A stretch of DNA of 64,000 nucleotides from Diadema setosum (GCF_964275005.1 NC_092706.1:3725113-3789112); one strand, 5' to 3'; positions 1 through 13,126 are shown, counted from the first letter of the stretch. The notes: a model not told the origin generated them from the letters alone. Numbers and translations are program-made.

Positions 1-651
1 AACACATGGGATGGGGACAGCTTGTCCCTAAGTGGCCCCTATAACAGCACAACCATTTATTTTTAAATGCTACCTGTTGTTATATAATGGTTTATGAATG
101 TGATACACAAATGTTACATATGTGTGGGTTACTGGTGTTATAAATTGTACATGGTACACAAATAATTATGATTTCATGAGCAATGACACTACAACATCTG
201 CTGCAAGAAAGAGCAATGAAAGCTATGGGCATACTTCACAATCATCTGGTTACTTGTCACTAACATATAAATTGCAGTAGTCTATTTAGTGCCAAAGTCA
301 GATTTTGAGTCAAACCTTGTTTTACCATGGTTGTAAATTTCTGCAGTGCTGAATCTGAATTTGGTTGCCTTGACAGTTTTGAGATATTCAAGATGGCCAC
401 CAAAATGGCCACTAAAATCTGAAATTCCTATACTGTATTTCCTTTCACTTTTGAAATGGTAAATACTGCTTTTAACCTATTTCAAGAGTGTAGTGTTCAT
501 CTGAATCTGAGTGATGCAAGTCTTGCATCCTTGAGGATTGTGATGTACTGGTGATTATGATGATGTGATGTACCGGTATATGATTTGTATTCAAGATGGT
601 CACCAAAAACTGAAAAGATTTAATGGGTTTATCCACTTCAAGGGTACTAAC
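1..651. other. Non-coding AT-rich sequence
   Basis: I see no supported gene here. The only open frame of note, near 565-777 on the plus strand, runs into the left arm of the inverted-repeat element at 652 and has no coding features. The last nine bases (643-651, GGTACTAAC) form the left target-site duplication of that element. Confidence 0.5.
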
Positions 652-1377
652 AGGGAGGTGCTAGAGAAGGAGAGACAACTACTGCTCTCCTTTGAAGTCA
701 TGCGCGGCGCCGCCGAGAAGTTATGCGTTCAACTACAGGTGTTACCCATGTGCTTTGACAAAAGAGAGCATCAATAATCGGGACTAGCGCTCTCACATCT
801 AGAAATACTTGCCCCTACTGCAATTCACTCTCTCTTTCAATGTGATGGCAACAATGAATTTGTGTAACTTGAATTGGAGCAGCGAACCAAAATGCAGTGT
901 AAAACTAACAATTTTAACAGCAAATAGTTTAAAAGCACGCTGGAATACGCTTTAGCGGAGTACTGTATTTGAAAGATCAACATATCCCAGATTAAAAGAT
1001 AAAAAAACTAACATGCGCAAATATGCGCATTATAGAAAAATATTAGGTTTTTAAGAGGGCCTAATTTTCATTTCATTTTGATTTGCGCATTACGAAGAAA
1101 CTAGAAATACATGTTTATAATATTGAATTCTTTCCTAAACTATTCTAAATCAATTCGAGTATTTCATTTAAAATTTTACGGTGAAATAAAACTTGTAATT
1201 CAACGAAAGGTGAAATGCGTTCTTCGTCTCCGAACTTCGTCTTGCACACCAGAGCGGTGCCGAGCATGACTTCAAAGCGTAATGGAATGCTAGACATCCC
1301 ATTGTAACACCTTGAACCCAAACATGTGTTTGCATGAATTACGAAGAGTTGCCACTCCATCTCTGTAACACCTCCCT
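652..1377. mobile_element. Non-autonomous DNA transposon with long TIRs and 9-bp TSD (MULE-like)
   Basis: The ends are inverted copies beginning AGGGAGGTG at 652 and ending CACCTCCCT at 1377. Both sides carry the same 9-bp flank, GGTACTAAC (643-651 and 1378-1386), a perfect target-site duplication. The arms stay recognisably complementary for roughly 100 bp; for example TTTGAAGTCATGC near 690-705 pairs with GCATGACTTCAAA near 1264-1276. The 726-bp body has no transposase frame. A 9-bp duplication is typical of Mutator-like elements, but the termini alone do not prove the superfamily. Confidence 0.7.
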
Positions 1378-1386
1378 GGTACTAAC

Positions 1387-3703
1387 CATCATCATCTTCT
1401 ATGACTGAGGTATCAAAGGCATTTAAACTGATTTTACACAACAAAGAGGAGGAAAAAGCAAATGTTTATTGTTGTCGTTGTTTTGCATCAAACTGATGCC
1501 CTGGTACCGGTAACTCTAAATCTGTCCATTAGTAGAACACATCACAGACTTGTTCAGGAGTCAGGCATACATGTATATAGGTCAAAGGGCATGCTTGCTT
1601 TCTTCTTTCTCTAAAAAGTTTGTTGTTTAATCATGCATTTATTCAAATTCACGGCAATTTGAGTAGAACATGTGATACAAAAAACCAGGTCCACCATTTC
1701 ATTCAAAATGACTGGCAGGTTAAAACATGTACACTGAGTTACAAACTGGAATGAAATGACTATCTCTGCTGGAATATGATCTTTGTGAGACCTCCATCCC
1801 CCTCATTTTTCAAAACAAAGTCTGGCCTTGTGGTCACAATACATGCCACAGGAAGTTACACAAAGGCAACGTCCTTTTACCTGCAACTTGGCCCTGTCAT
1901 TGAACAATTGAATTCAGCATGTACTGCCAATGACATTTTCTGTGGGCAGTAGGTTGTACATGTGACCAAGTGAAAAATAAGTCTCTTGGTGTTTTTGTGC
2001 ATTCAGTTAGGTGTTTGGCGTGAGACCAATTAGAGGCATGTATATCCCATCACAATTTTCATGCATGGTTCACATGGTTTGATGATGACATGAAACTTGC
2101 GTTAATGTCAGCAGGTTAAAAAAAACTGAAAGATGATGAATAAAAAGAATTTTTGTAGTGTTTGTCAAATGAAAAGCACATGTTCCAGTCACCACCATGT
2201 CCTGAAGTACAGTGTTGTTGCATAACTGAAAAATCAATATCAAAGGCCATTTACTTTCACACAACTTTGTCTTCACTGAGATGACTCAAGGAAAGTGAGA
2301 GAAAGACACTAATCAATACCAAGCTGGTCTTTCATCCCTGGTCAACACACTGGACACAGCACCATTTTGTTCAAAGCCACCGTGCGGTGATCAATAACAG
2401 GCTCCAGCTATTATACAGTCTTACATTTTGTATGGTTCACCGACACCTGAACTCCTGCAATTTAAGCATGTCATCCGTCACACATGAATATCCGTCAGCA
2501 GCTCGCATACAATGTAACTCCTAAGAATTGATGATTTGGTTTTCATTTTAATGGCATAATCGCATCATTTTTCTTGACATACACTGTACTTGTAGTACAG
2601 ATAGTTTAATATATGAATGCAATTAAAAACTCCTAATAACCTTAAGTATGATTTATTTGAATTCAAACTTTCATCAATTTTTTTTTTTTATTCAGTTTTA
2701 TTTCACAGTTTGTATTCTGCTAAATGCACATTCTACGAAGAACATAATTTCATATTCTTTGGTAGTCTAACATCAAAAGACACAGCGCAGCATTCCAAAG
2801 TGTACATTGTACGTGATATGAATCCCTACATCATCCTTCAAATGAGTGCAGGAATAGCTCTGACTGAATGAGAGTGTACCCTTGAGTGTTTTCTTTTCAA
2901 GCAAAAACCAACCCCATTTGCTGAGTGTCTCCACTGCGAATCCAAGTCGGTGGTTAATCAACGGAAGTAGATTCACCCATACGAACATAGAGCTCTCCAA
3001 TCAGTCGTCAGCATGTTCTAGCTTTTGGGGGGTTCCGGATACAGCTCAACCTTGTCACGAGGAGTTGATAAGGGGACTTAGAGGAATGCGCTCCTCACAA
3101 AATTACTCACTCGGAGACGATGCAGACAGTGCATTAAAGGCATTTATGACTGTAAGCTAATGCTTCCAGTTTCAACGATCTGTACACTGTACCAGTCACA
3201 TATCTGCAAATATGTAAAATTGAAGCTGACTGACAAATTGTTACTATAAATTATAGTACAGACAGTATTAAACACTTGTAATGTCAAACAGTGTCCTTTA
3301 TACAAGTGTGTATAAATAAATAGTACATCTTTGACAAGAATGCTGGGTCCAGTCCTTGTAACCAAATTGTACCAAATATCAACTACACTGTATTCAAAGC
3401 AGTCACAACATGTATGGCACAAAGTCCAGCTCAATCTATGTGTACATCAATGTCAACTTTGTCCCCAGAAGAGGCATGTGTCTGACAATTTGGCTGTATT
3501 TTGAAAGTTTTTTCTGTCACTATGATTTCTTTGAATGTTCAGGGCATCATTCTTGAAATTCCTTCAGTTACATAATTTGTGAATGCTACATGCATTCTTG
3601 GCATGGAGAACAACAGAGAGAAATGTCCCAGCTGGAATAACTGTACTTTATGATATCATAAAATGATCCTGACTTGCATTCAAATGAATGGGTTCATATC
3701 TGC
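1387..3703. other. Intergenic sequence, no supported gene
   Basis: No exon is supported. A 92-codon plus-strand frame at 2882-3160 is the longest here, with no recognisable motif and no matching splice sites or start context. The stretch could be 3' UTR or intron of the minus-strand gene whose exon lies at 8409-8852, but nothing in the sequence settles this. Confidence 0.4.
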
Positions 3704-3786
3704 TTTAACCCATTCTGTACTGGAACTTGGTGACCTGCGTATAAAGTCTATGGGCATTTCAGAATTCAGTATGGAACAGGTTAAAG
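3704..3786. mobile_element. Short MITE, TTTAACC inverted ends
   Basis: An 83-bp element bounded by TTTAACC (3704-3710) and GGTTAAA (3780-3786). Its imperfect arms are CCATTCTGTACTG on the left and CAGTATGGAACAGG on the right. TTAA at each edge (3705-3708, 3781-3784) would fit a TTAA-targeting family such as piggyBac or Kolobok. There is no coding content. Confidence 0.45.
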
Positions 3787-4155
3787 TGGTCCTGTCAATT
3801 CTATTCAAATCTACCTAGAGCAATTAGGATACAAACAGCCTCATGCCAGAGTTGAATATCAAAATGCCACTATATAATAGGTCTTGCACTGACCCTGGTA
3901 AACTGGTATCTTTGTGCAGTGCAGGAGTTCCAAAATCACATTCTTCTGGGATACATTATGCTGCATAGGATAAATATAGATAATAATACACAAAGTGCAT
4001 CATACATTTCACGCTTAGTCTCTCTTTGATTTTTGTTAACACTTCCAACAGCTTATCATTTCAAATTATATTAACAGTCCTAATGTTAACACAGCATTGT
4101 AACATCATATAGTGAACGGTGATTAAGAGTTCTCCGGGAGAAGAGTGAAGCGCGT

Positions 4156-4157
<2 letters not shown>

Positions 4158-4198
<41 letters not shown>
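4158..4198. repeat. (CA)n microsatellite
   Basis: About 20 uninterrupted CA units. The reading frames across it (HTHTHT or VCVCVC) are artefacts of the repeat. Confidence 0.95.
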
Positions 4199-4200
<2 letters not shown>

Positions 4201-4503
4201 TAAACAAACCAAAAAACCCCCGGATGGACAGATTCAAGTGGATTGTAGCAGCCTACGACTTCATCTACGTGCTGAAATCCATCCCGCATTATCAGAGGGA
4301 TGCATGGCATTCGAAACGCTCACCGCTTGAGGCAACGGCCATGGGACTCTTGAAAGTGTTAGCCTGATTTGTAGGCAGTGCTAATTGAGTATAGTGTGCT
4401 GAAAATCAGATAAGGGAGGATCACAAAATACGGCTCTTGTGTCAAATGTGGCGGATCCACTGTGCTCATGTATCACACAAAGGTCTGGATATGAGATCTA
4501 ATG

Positions 4504-4625
4504 CAATTTACCTACACCACAAAATACAAAATTCATCAGTTTGCACTGACCGATGTCCATCTATGGAATTTACTTATACCACAAAATACAATTCATCAGT
4601 GAGCACTGAGTGATGTCCATCTAAG
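4504..4625. repeat. Two-copy tandem repeat, period about 62 bp
   Basis: Two adjacent copies (4504-4565 and 4566-4625) share ACCACAAAATACA, ATTCATCAGT and GATGTCCATCTA in the same order, with about ten differences. It looks like a simple local duplication with no coding content. Confidence 0.75.
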
Positions 4626-5551
4626 GAATATTATGGTGGGAAAAAAAAAAATGTGTTTCTGAATCTGCTTTCAAATATTGACTGTGAGCAGGGTATATAC
4701 AGTGTAGGTGCCTATATGCAACTTAATATTGCCTTAACTTCATTTCATTAAGCTTCACTAAAATTGCATTCTACAGAAATTTAAAGTTTGTAGATTTTTA
4801 TAAGAACTTTGATTTAATACTGCAAAACACCTGTCAAGCAAATCTGCAAAAGTGAGTCTGCAGTAAAGATGTGCAAGCTTAGAATTGAGCTACACACATT
4901 CAACAGTCACAACCAATTCTCATGAATTAGAAAGTTTACCATTATTTCTATTGATTAATATACTGAACAGTTTCTATGTCCTTTCGTAGCCACAGCCTGC
5001 TAATGCCATGAAGGGTAAATGAGACCATATCTGAGATAAAGTTAAGTTTATGCCATCACCAACAGATGTAGAATAGGAACATTTCCCATAGAGTCCAAGG
5101 AATTTATTGCTGCGCTTCTAAGAAGAATATTGAGACATAATACGAAAGCGGGGCATTTCAACTGTGCACCAGAAAGAACAGCACAAATATACTGGTAAAC
5201 ATTTTCCATGTTAAATCCTATTTGATTTGCTTTAAATGACGTGACCCCTATATTTTTCAAAATGTCAAAAAAGGAAGCAGAAAGCAGAAAACTATCAACC
5301 TGGATTTGGGTTGATCTTTAAAAATTGAAACATGCTTTTGTCATGCAGGAAGATCGAACTCCCTCCCCCCCCCCCCTTTTTTTTTCTCTCTGTCCAACTC
5401 TACTCTTCCTATCATCTCATCTCCGGGGCAATTTTGGAAGCAGTAGGCTCTCCAATTACAGCAGCTCTAGTATGGGTAGTCAAGTCACATAGCTTCTGGA
5501 AACGACTCCTCCAAATGAAGATGAAGCTAATGCTCCTGTGTGCATGTGTGC

Positions 5552-5658
5552 GGGAGGGGGGAGGTTGGAAGGAAGGGCAGAGTAAAGGGGAAGGGGCAGG
5601 GGAAGGGGATAGGGGAGAGGGTGGAGTGGGTGAAGGACAGGATGGGAGGGGAGGGGGT
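5552..5658 (+). repeat. Purine-rich G-run tract
   Basis: About 100 bases consisting almost entirely of G and A on the plus strand, with many runs of three to six G. The overlapping open frames in several phases follow from the low complexity. The tract could form a G-quadruplex or triplex, but no function is indicated. Confidence 0.8.
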
Positions 5659-8408
5659 TCTGGATGCATACAATATATACACAGCTGTATTCATCACTAT
5701 CAACAACAACAAAAATGTCTGTATGCTCTAGGCAGGGACGTGTCTACCATTCTTCTATAATGTACATGTACATCATAGATCACAGTACAAAGTGGCAAGG
5801 AGTGGTGTACAGCATGACAATATTGAAGTGTGCTGCACTGTGTCAGCTTCCGTTCTGCACTTTGCGCAAAATGTTGCTGTTTTCCATTGGCTCTATGCTA
5901 CTTTACAATTCATGTCTGCACTGCTTTTCAGCCTTTTCATTTTAATATTTGGAAAGCACAGACCATATTTACATCGAGTCTCGTTGTTTGCCAGGGATGC
6001 AAATTTAATCACAAACTCCCGACAATCTCAGAATGGCAGACACTTCATCACAGAATACTGCATGAGCTCAGAGTGTCACTGGACATTCTTTTGTTTCAGC
6101 ATGATACACATACACGTACAATGTAGTCTTGTGGATTACACACTTGCGACAAATTTGTATTGTTTCACATTATCTCACTTAAAAATCACACGACATACAA
6201 AAAGAAAAGCTTTATAAACTGCTTCATTTTGTTTCATATCCTCTGAAGTTCACTCATACACACACAATATGTCATAGACCTCTGACAGTGGCAGGGTCTG
6301 ACGGGCATGAAAAGGTTGTGCCAGGCCATGCGCGGTGATTATCTTTGCATTCAGGGGCCTGGATGCTACCTCTGAACGACAAGAACACAACTCTGTGAAA
6401 AGCAGGCAGACACATCATCCACCTTCTTTTCTCCCCATGCAGGCACAGAGGCTTACGTGAAGCAAGCCTCTTTCCAGAGTTTAGCCAGAGAAACACACGG
6501 AAGCCGTGCTGATATCCACACTGCCCAAAGCTATCGTATTCCTAAACAGAGCGAGGAGCCCACGAACAGACAATACGGTGGCAAAAACCTTCACGACAGC
6601 AACTGGCTATACTTTACTTGTCCACCCAATGTCTTGAATACATTTAAAGCAAACGTGTAGACATGTACAAATGTATCATCTTTCACAAATTTTATCAACA
6701 ACTGACTTGTTGTGTGGCTACTGTGCAAATGAAAATTTGAAAGAAAAAATAAATTACCTCATTTTCCTTTACACACAATTCCAACATGTGCTGTACTGCC
6801 ATTTAAATGAAGGAAGTTGAATTTTGCTATCTTTTTACAACATCATGTAGCATGATATCAAGATTTATTCACAGATATTTAATGAAAAGTATGGGCTTCA
6901 AATCCAAGAAAAACATGTGTTCATGCTGTTTTGTAACAACCAAATCCATGATCCATTTACAGGCAATGGCAAGCAAGAAATAAAGTACTTGTGTCTACAT
7001 GCAATATCTGTCAGCACTATTATGACACAAAGCTTCAATCTGCAGTCTTGGTATAAAAACTACAAGAAATGACATTCAAAAATCAAAAAAAGTATACACT
7101 GTTTGGGTATGATTAATGAATTTTAACAGAGGATTTCAAAATGGGATGTACAATGTAAAAAAAAAGAAAGATCAGAATTTGTTTTCTCTTGTCACTTTAT
7201 CATCAGTCACACTATTCAAAAGCATACTTGCCTCATACCACACAAAGATACTACAAGTATTAAGTTGAATTTAAATCAGAAATATGTATGTTCACATGAA
7301 TAGTATTTCCCAATACATAGAGACAGCTCAGAATTTATTACAATGTGCCAATCATATTGTTGCTTTTTCAGAATCACATGCCATTGCACATATTTCTTTA
7401 ATTTGGCACTGTCAAGCATCCTACAAGGTGTATTTTGGTTGAACTGATAGACTTGTACCTGTGTGTTGTGCCACTTTGAACAGTGTTACACACTTCATAC
7501 ATTGTGCTGATCAATGCAAAGAGCACATTCAATGCTAGTCGTAGACCTTGCATTTGGCAAAGTATGCAGCTTTGAAACAGGTGGTGACTTACTCAAGGTC
7601 AACCTGTCATACACAGGCAAATAATCACTTGATCAATGGAACAGAAGAAAGAGGCGCTATCTGGATAGGCACATGCTCGCATTCTCAACTAAGACATGTG
7701 TTAACATCTTCAACAGATGCTGTCGTCTCCGAGCATGGACTACAATGTTGCCCTTGACAAGGCACTCAAATTCTTTTCCCTTGTGTCTTTCATTTTTTCT
7801 TCTTTTTACAATGTATACTGCGTTTAACACTTACATCAAATTCCAGGTTCCTTGTATTAAAATCCAACTGCCTTTCATAATATTGACCCCTACAGTAAAG
7901 TTAGCTACACACATGGGAAAAATGAAATCAAACATGCATAAATAGTAAACAATTTGTTTAGGTGCACTACTGCCACAAATTACAATTTTTGTATGGCATG
8001 TGCATCAGCTCAGAATAGCATGACAGGTTTTAAAAGATCTGTTGTTTCACTTGCCACATAACAATATCCTGGAATATGCTGACAGGCAAACATGAAGCTA
8101 TCAAGTTTTGTTCACATTTGTTCAGTTGGATGTGCTGTGTGTTAGTACTAGTTAGTAATTACATATCATGTTTAATCAATGGGAATCTTAGGTGTCATTC
8201 CCTCAGAGCAACAATGTTTCTAGATTAAGAAAAACAAAAGCAGGCATTTGTTTACTAATATCACATCTCAAACTGATATTGGGTTGTATGTAACCTTATC
8301 CTAACATTACACAGTGTGAAAGACCTGTGACCTATGTGTACATGCACCAGCTGCTAAGCCATTGGCTTGTTCAAAGAAGAGGGGAGAAAAGGGGAACACG
8401 TTACTTAC

Positions 8409-8852
8409 CTCTTCAAGAAATCTACGTAGGTCGTGAGTGAGATTGGGAGAATACATGGAGTTCCAGTCATTGGGCATGGTAATCTTGAAGAAGTCACTCT
8501 TCCACCTTTGGTACTGCAGCATGTAGCCCCGCTGGTTGGGGTGCACCTTGGGTGCCTTGTGGCAGTCGGAGGCACCGGCCTCCTGCCAGACTCGGGAGTC
8601 CACCACACCGCACAGGGGCTTGGCGCCGGACAGGAGGGAGAAAGTCCTGCTCTGGCCTGCTGCCCCCTTCTTCAGTCCCGCCCCAAGGTTCTGGGCGTGT
8701 TTTAGGATGCTGCTGGCGAGATCCCCGCTGAGGAGGGTGCTAGGGGGCGGGGAGCACTTGCTCCATCCAGAAAAGTTTCTTGTGATGATGACCTGTCGAG
8801 ACATTGTCACTGAGTAAAGGAGTCTCTTGTGTCTTCTCCTGGTTTCTTCACA
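8409..8852 (-). CDS. Internal coding exon of an unidentified gene
   Basis: A 148-codon exon read in phase 0 and bounded by an acceptor (TTTCAACAG, minus strand, just above 8852) and a strong donor (GAGGTAAGT, at 8409/8408). The product begins CEETRRRHKRLLYSV and ends THDLRRFLEE. It contains a conserved-looking aromatic stretch with YMLQYQRWKSDFF and MPNDWNSMY. Local GC is much higher than in the flanks, which supports coding. An in-frame ATG at 8802-8804 could be a start, but the open frame runs upstream to the acceptor, so I treat this as internal. I do not recognise the family and cannot place the following exon. The upstream exon may be 13037-13126, which ends in a compatible phase. Confidence 0.6.
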
Positions 8853-9048
8853 CTGTTGAAATCATGACCATTCACATTCAAAGACTCGTCATACAGTCAG
8901 GGATGGATAAGGCTGAACTGCAAATTAAGTCCTGTATAATGAAACAATGAGATTTAAAACAACCATATTTCAAAATATTATAATAATATGCCACCCTCTA
9001 CAAGAATATCAAACAATTTCAATCAACAAGTGCCACCATGTCCTTCAT
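8853..9048. other. Intron or intergenic sequence
   Basis: AT-rich DNA immediately upstream (minus-strand sense) of the exon at 8409-8852; no features seen. Confidence 0.4.
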
Positions 9049-9143
9049 AACCCGTTGAGGACGAGTCCCGAGTATACTCAGGCAGGTGTCTATGGGAAAT
9101 GCGTGTTGTACTTGTAGCAAAATCAGTCCATCCTCAACGGGTT
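9049..9143. mobile_element. 95-bp MITE with perfect 13-bp inverted ends
   Basis: AACCCGTTGAGGA at 9049-9061 is exactly inverted as TCCTCAACGGGTT at 9131-9143. The intervening 69 bp are non-coding. The flanks (CAT on the left, AAG on the right) give no clear target-site duplication. Confidence 0.6.
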
Positions 9144-10441
9144 AAGAAAACATGGGTGGTCACAAACATACAGCAATTAAAAATAATAACTCTCTCTGTT
9201 TTATGTCCTCAAAATATCAGTATCATCAAAATACACATTATAGTTCTGAAGTTTTGTCATTTACTGTAACTTGATCATGTGAATTACTCCTTCCAGCACT
9301 TGTTTACATTGTTGTTATGTGCGAACTTTGTAGCTTTCCAGACCTTAGTACCATAAATTTTTGTTTTGAGCTGTGATGTAATCTCCTGAATTTCCCCCTA
9401 AAATTGTGATGATACATACGTGGATAAAGTTGAGTGACATGTCCCATGCTAGCACTATCACAGTCGCTAAAAGCCCGCAGTACTTTAAATGCCTGCACAT
9501 ACATTGTACATGTATATGTACATCATACACAATGTATTATTTACAGTATGCATGCACTGCACGTAACAGAGACTGTGTGGATTTAGACTGCACCACAGGC
9601 TCATCTTGAGTTCCAACCTTCTAGCTATGCTCATTTTCATTCACGATCTTTCAGGTAATATGTATTTTGCCTATCATTGCCAAAGTTGGTTTTACTAAAA
9701 ATTTTGTTCTAAAGATAAGATCGTATGTTAAAGGAAAATAGATTTCTGATTTCAATCTTGCATTCATTTCAATGATGATTTTGAAAATACATGATACAAC
9801 AAAATTGTCTCGGTAATAAGGAAGATTAATTACAATGAACTCTGGCATGGCAGCACTGATGTGGAGCAGACGCAACTACATTGTATGCAGATTACACAGA
9901 GCTCACATTCATTGTTCGACTTGTAAGTAGAACATCCCCTTTAAAAACCTATGGTCCTGGCTGATGCTTTTAAGACTACCCTGCCAGTAACTTGAGCCAG
10001 ACAAGGGCAAAAGTAACCCAGACATTGTCTGGACAAAAAGTGAGTGATAGTGATGTCTAAGCGTCATCTGGATGTCATCCCGCATCTTAAAGCCTGCTAG
10101 GACAGGGCTCAATTATCACTAGCCAAAGAGGCCTACACATTGTACATCATCCGTACTTTAAAGCAGCGAGCACAGAATGCTTTGACTAGAACTTGCAATA
10201 GAAGTAAGATTCATAACCACAGCATACAAGGAGGCCAGATGGCTAACAAGGGAGTCATTGTATACTGTAGATGATTTATAGACAATGCATCATGGTCACA
10301 AAGAAAATAAACGAATACTGAATAGGTTCTAATTGATTAAATTAATAAGTCAATACGTAAATGAATAAGTAAATGAACAAAAAAATAAAAGTCAAAGAAA
10401 AAAAACAGACTACCAGACAAACTAAAATATTTGTCCACTAA

Positions 10442-10950
10442 CAACATCTAGAGAAGCACTCTGAGAGTGCAGACCTCCATGAAGCAGCTCATTTCCACCA
10501 CTGATATTGTTTTCCAAATGAGATTAATTAGTGATTTCCACTCATACACATATAATGCATGCTGAAAAATCACCCATTTTCTCAAGTGATATCTAGAAGT
10601 CTTTTGTTACAACATCAGCTTCCAGCTGCATGGCGCCTCGCTCGAGCAAAGCACGCACTTCAGTGCACATATGCAAACCTTAAAAATATGCTGATTGAAC
10701 TCCCAACTTCATTGACCCCATCTGCCAAAATATTGAAAATTCTTCATAAAATTCATAAAAAATCCAAGATCACTATAAGAGGTACCAGAATTTAATTTGT
10801 TTCTTGTGTAATTCTCAACCTTTCCTGAAAGTTTCATCCAAATCCCTTCACAACTTTTTGAGTTGTAAATGCTCCACACAAATAAACAACTAACAAACAA
10901 ATTATGCCAACGAAAACATTGATAACCTCCTTCCCTGGCGGAGGTAATTT
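10442..10950. repeat. Interspersed repeat copy, unclassified
   Basis: The left part reads CTCTGAGAGTGCAGACCTCC and the right part ends AACCTCC..GGCGGAGGTAA. Upstream of that are the phrases GAAAGTTTCATCCAAATCC and CTTTTTGAGTTGTAA and an imperfect (AAC)n tail. From memory, this wording resembles 3' tails of dispersed retro-elements in invertebrate deuterostome genomes, but I cannot name the family from sequence alone. No coding frame survives. Confidence 0.4.
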
Positions 10951-12239
10951 GGATATGTGCAGACCGTGTATAGGTCTAGTGATTCTACTAAGTACTGTAG
11001 ATTCTAGATTCTGCAGATTTCTACATTTCTACCTCTCTCTTCTATAGTATCTCTGTTTACAACAGGGTGCCTATTTGCAGCAGGGGCAGTTTCATTCAAC
11101 GTTGATGAAACTGCCCAATCAGGTGCGAGAGTATGCTCACTTCCCAGAACATATGCAAGTAACCTCCGCTTTTGTTCTATAAGTGGGACTAAGCACACGC
11201 AGTGCTCTTCAGCTGAAAAAAAAAAAAAATAATAACTGGAAATCTCAAAGGAGGCATCTCAAGCTGGTAAGTTCACAGTATACTAAATTACAATCCATAA
11301 ATTAAGGCTTATGGACATGTCTAGATATGTCTAGATATGCCTAGATACGAATCCTAAAGTTCTGTGTTTTTGGAGGTCGAGTTGAGATGATAGGAGAGAC
11401 TACTAAGGGTTGCCTTCTGCTCCTGCTTGCTGTAAATACATAAAATGAACAATTTCACAAGATTTAAGAGGAGGCCGTAAATAGGGCTACCATAGAGGGT
11501 GCATGTTGTATATTTTGCATCAGATGACATATCGAACATATACTCATCTGTGTGCAATCTGCAGGTGCCATTCTGTTAAGTGTTGTAACCAACCCTCTTT
11601 GGCTCTTGTCAATGCGTATCACCTATCATCTCACGCCACAAACCAGGAACGATCCAAATAGCTGCCAGAAGGAGAGACATGCTGACAGCACATCAACTGG
11701 TCACTCTTGACTGGACCACCGATATGCAAATTTCCATTCACTGAAGTGTTGATATGCTCCAAACCAAGGATCCTAGAGTCTACTCTAGCGTTAAATCTAA
11801 CATTACTGTTAGGATAGGAAAGTAACATGATAAGGAATCAGAGCGAAGATTCCTACACGTTATTGCAGCATTGACTTTAAATGATTGACCCCTTTAATTT
11901 AAATCAGCTGTCTAAAAAGTTTTAATACAAACACACAAAGTCTACAAATTCTACGAACCCTTGATTCGAAAATGGTTGTAATATGAATAAAACTGCTTGA
12001 ACCTTGAACCTGGAAGTAGTAATCCCTTTCTTCAGCAGCTCCTTGGAACTATCCCAGGATGGTACAGTAGAAGTGTTGTGCATCAGTGAGACTGGCGAGG
12101 TGACATGGTGAACTGCTAAATTAATTAACAAAGCTAAAGACATTTTATCACACGCACACTGCACCGTTGCGTGGGAAGAGCAGCTTCAAAGCCACCAGAG
12201 CCCAACATATTAGTGAAGGTGAGCATATTATGACAACAA

Positions 12240-13036
12240 GAGACAGAGCAGCCGGTCGGCTGGGGTGACTGACAGGCTAGGCAAGTGTGCACGCGAGAGT
12301 GCAGAGTGCCAAGACATTGACTCGTAATATGCAGTGAATGAACGTTATTTAATGAGGGTCCGATGCTATATAGACCGGTAACAGTAACATTTTGATTGTT
12401 TGAATATTTATTTAGAGTCGACTAACGTTAGCATCTCTTTAGAGTTGTAACGTTTTACTTATTTTACTAGAGCGATCTACTGATAGTAAGATTTACTAGA
12501 AAAGTCTAGTCTAGCTGACCTCTTCTTGCGACGGTGCAGTGTGCATTCAGAATAGCTGCAAGCTTTGACCGAAAGATCGGTCTGTATCTGGTCGTCAGGG
12601 AAATGTTCCGCGGAGACTGCGTCTGGCTTCACGGATCCCCTAATTTGAGGAGAGCGATAACGTCAAAAAAAATAAAAGACTCCTCCGAACAGATGAGATG
12701 GATCTTTCTGTCTAACGTTACTGCAAGCTAACACTCAGTTTGTAACATTAACAAGTGATTAAGCCAGGTTAGAATATCTAACTGGTAACGTTAGCTTGAG
12801 ATCTTCTGGGATATAAAACACATGAGAGGTTGTGAATTCATAGTGACATCGCCCTTATTTAGGACAAGGCCTAACGTTAGAATTGCTAGATAGAGGCCCT
12901 ACGTTCCATGACGTGGACAAGAGCCTGAACTATTCGATTTGTAAAATTGTAAATTTTGTTGTCCGACAGAGTAGACACAATTTAGGGCAAGACTGTCGTC
13001 TGTAGCTCTAGAAAATCTACTAAAAATTTCACTCAC
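12240..13036. promoter_or_regulatory. CpG-containing region rich in AACGTT; possible 5' region or first intron
   Basis: Compared with its surroundings this stretch has more CpG. It repeats the self-complementary core AACGTT (near 12342, 12426, 12450, 12716, 12789 and 12873). With the candidate exon at 13037-13126 it may mark the 5' end of the minus-strand gene whose later exon is at 8409-8852. No TATA box or start codon can be assigned. Confidence 0.25.
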
Positions 13037-13126
13037 CGACAAGATCGAGTCTACCAAGTCCCTTACATCTCTCTCAACATGCTCAAGTTTCTCCAAACCA
13101 GCAGCATAACTGCAGTTCCAGTCTTG
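13037..13126 (-). CDS. Candidate upstream exon of the unidentified minus-strand gene
   Basis: Thirty codons in phase 0, reading QDWNCSYAAGLEKLEHVERD and continuing with a helical VRDLVDSILS. The donor TCG/GTGAGT is good, and its phase matches the acceptor at 8852. The proposed acceptor (ATTAG, just above 13126) lacks a pyrimidine tract, and there is no in-frame ATG before the upstream TAG, so a further 5' exon would be needed. The heptad-like leucine and valine spacing suggests a short amphipathic helix. Confidence 0.3.

Noticed and set aside
4502-4626. CRISPR-like direct repeats
   Set aside because: Only two diverged copies with no spacers, in a eukaryotic genome.
8433-8817. Plus-strand ORFs opposite the 8.4-8.85 kb exon
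   Set aside because: They are shadows of the minus-strand exon, which has both splice sites in phase.
11004-11828. Minus-strand frames near 11.0-11.2 kb and 11.6-11.8 kb as further exons
   Set aside because: The residues look plausible, but donor and acceptor phases do not join to each other or to the better-supported exons.
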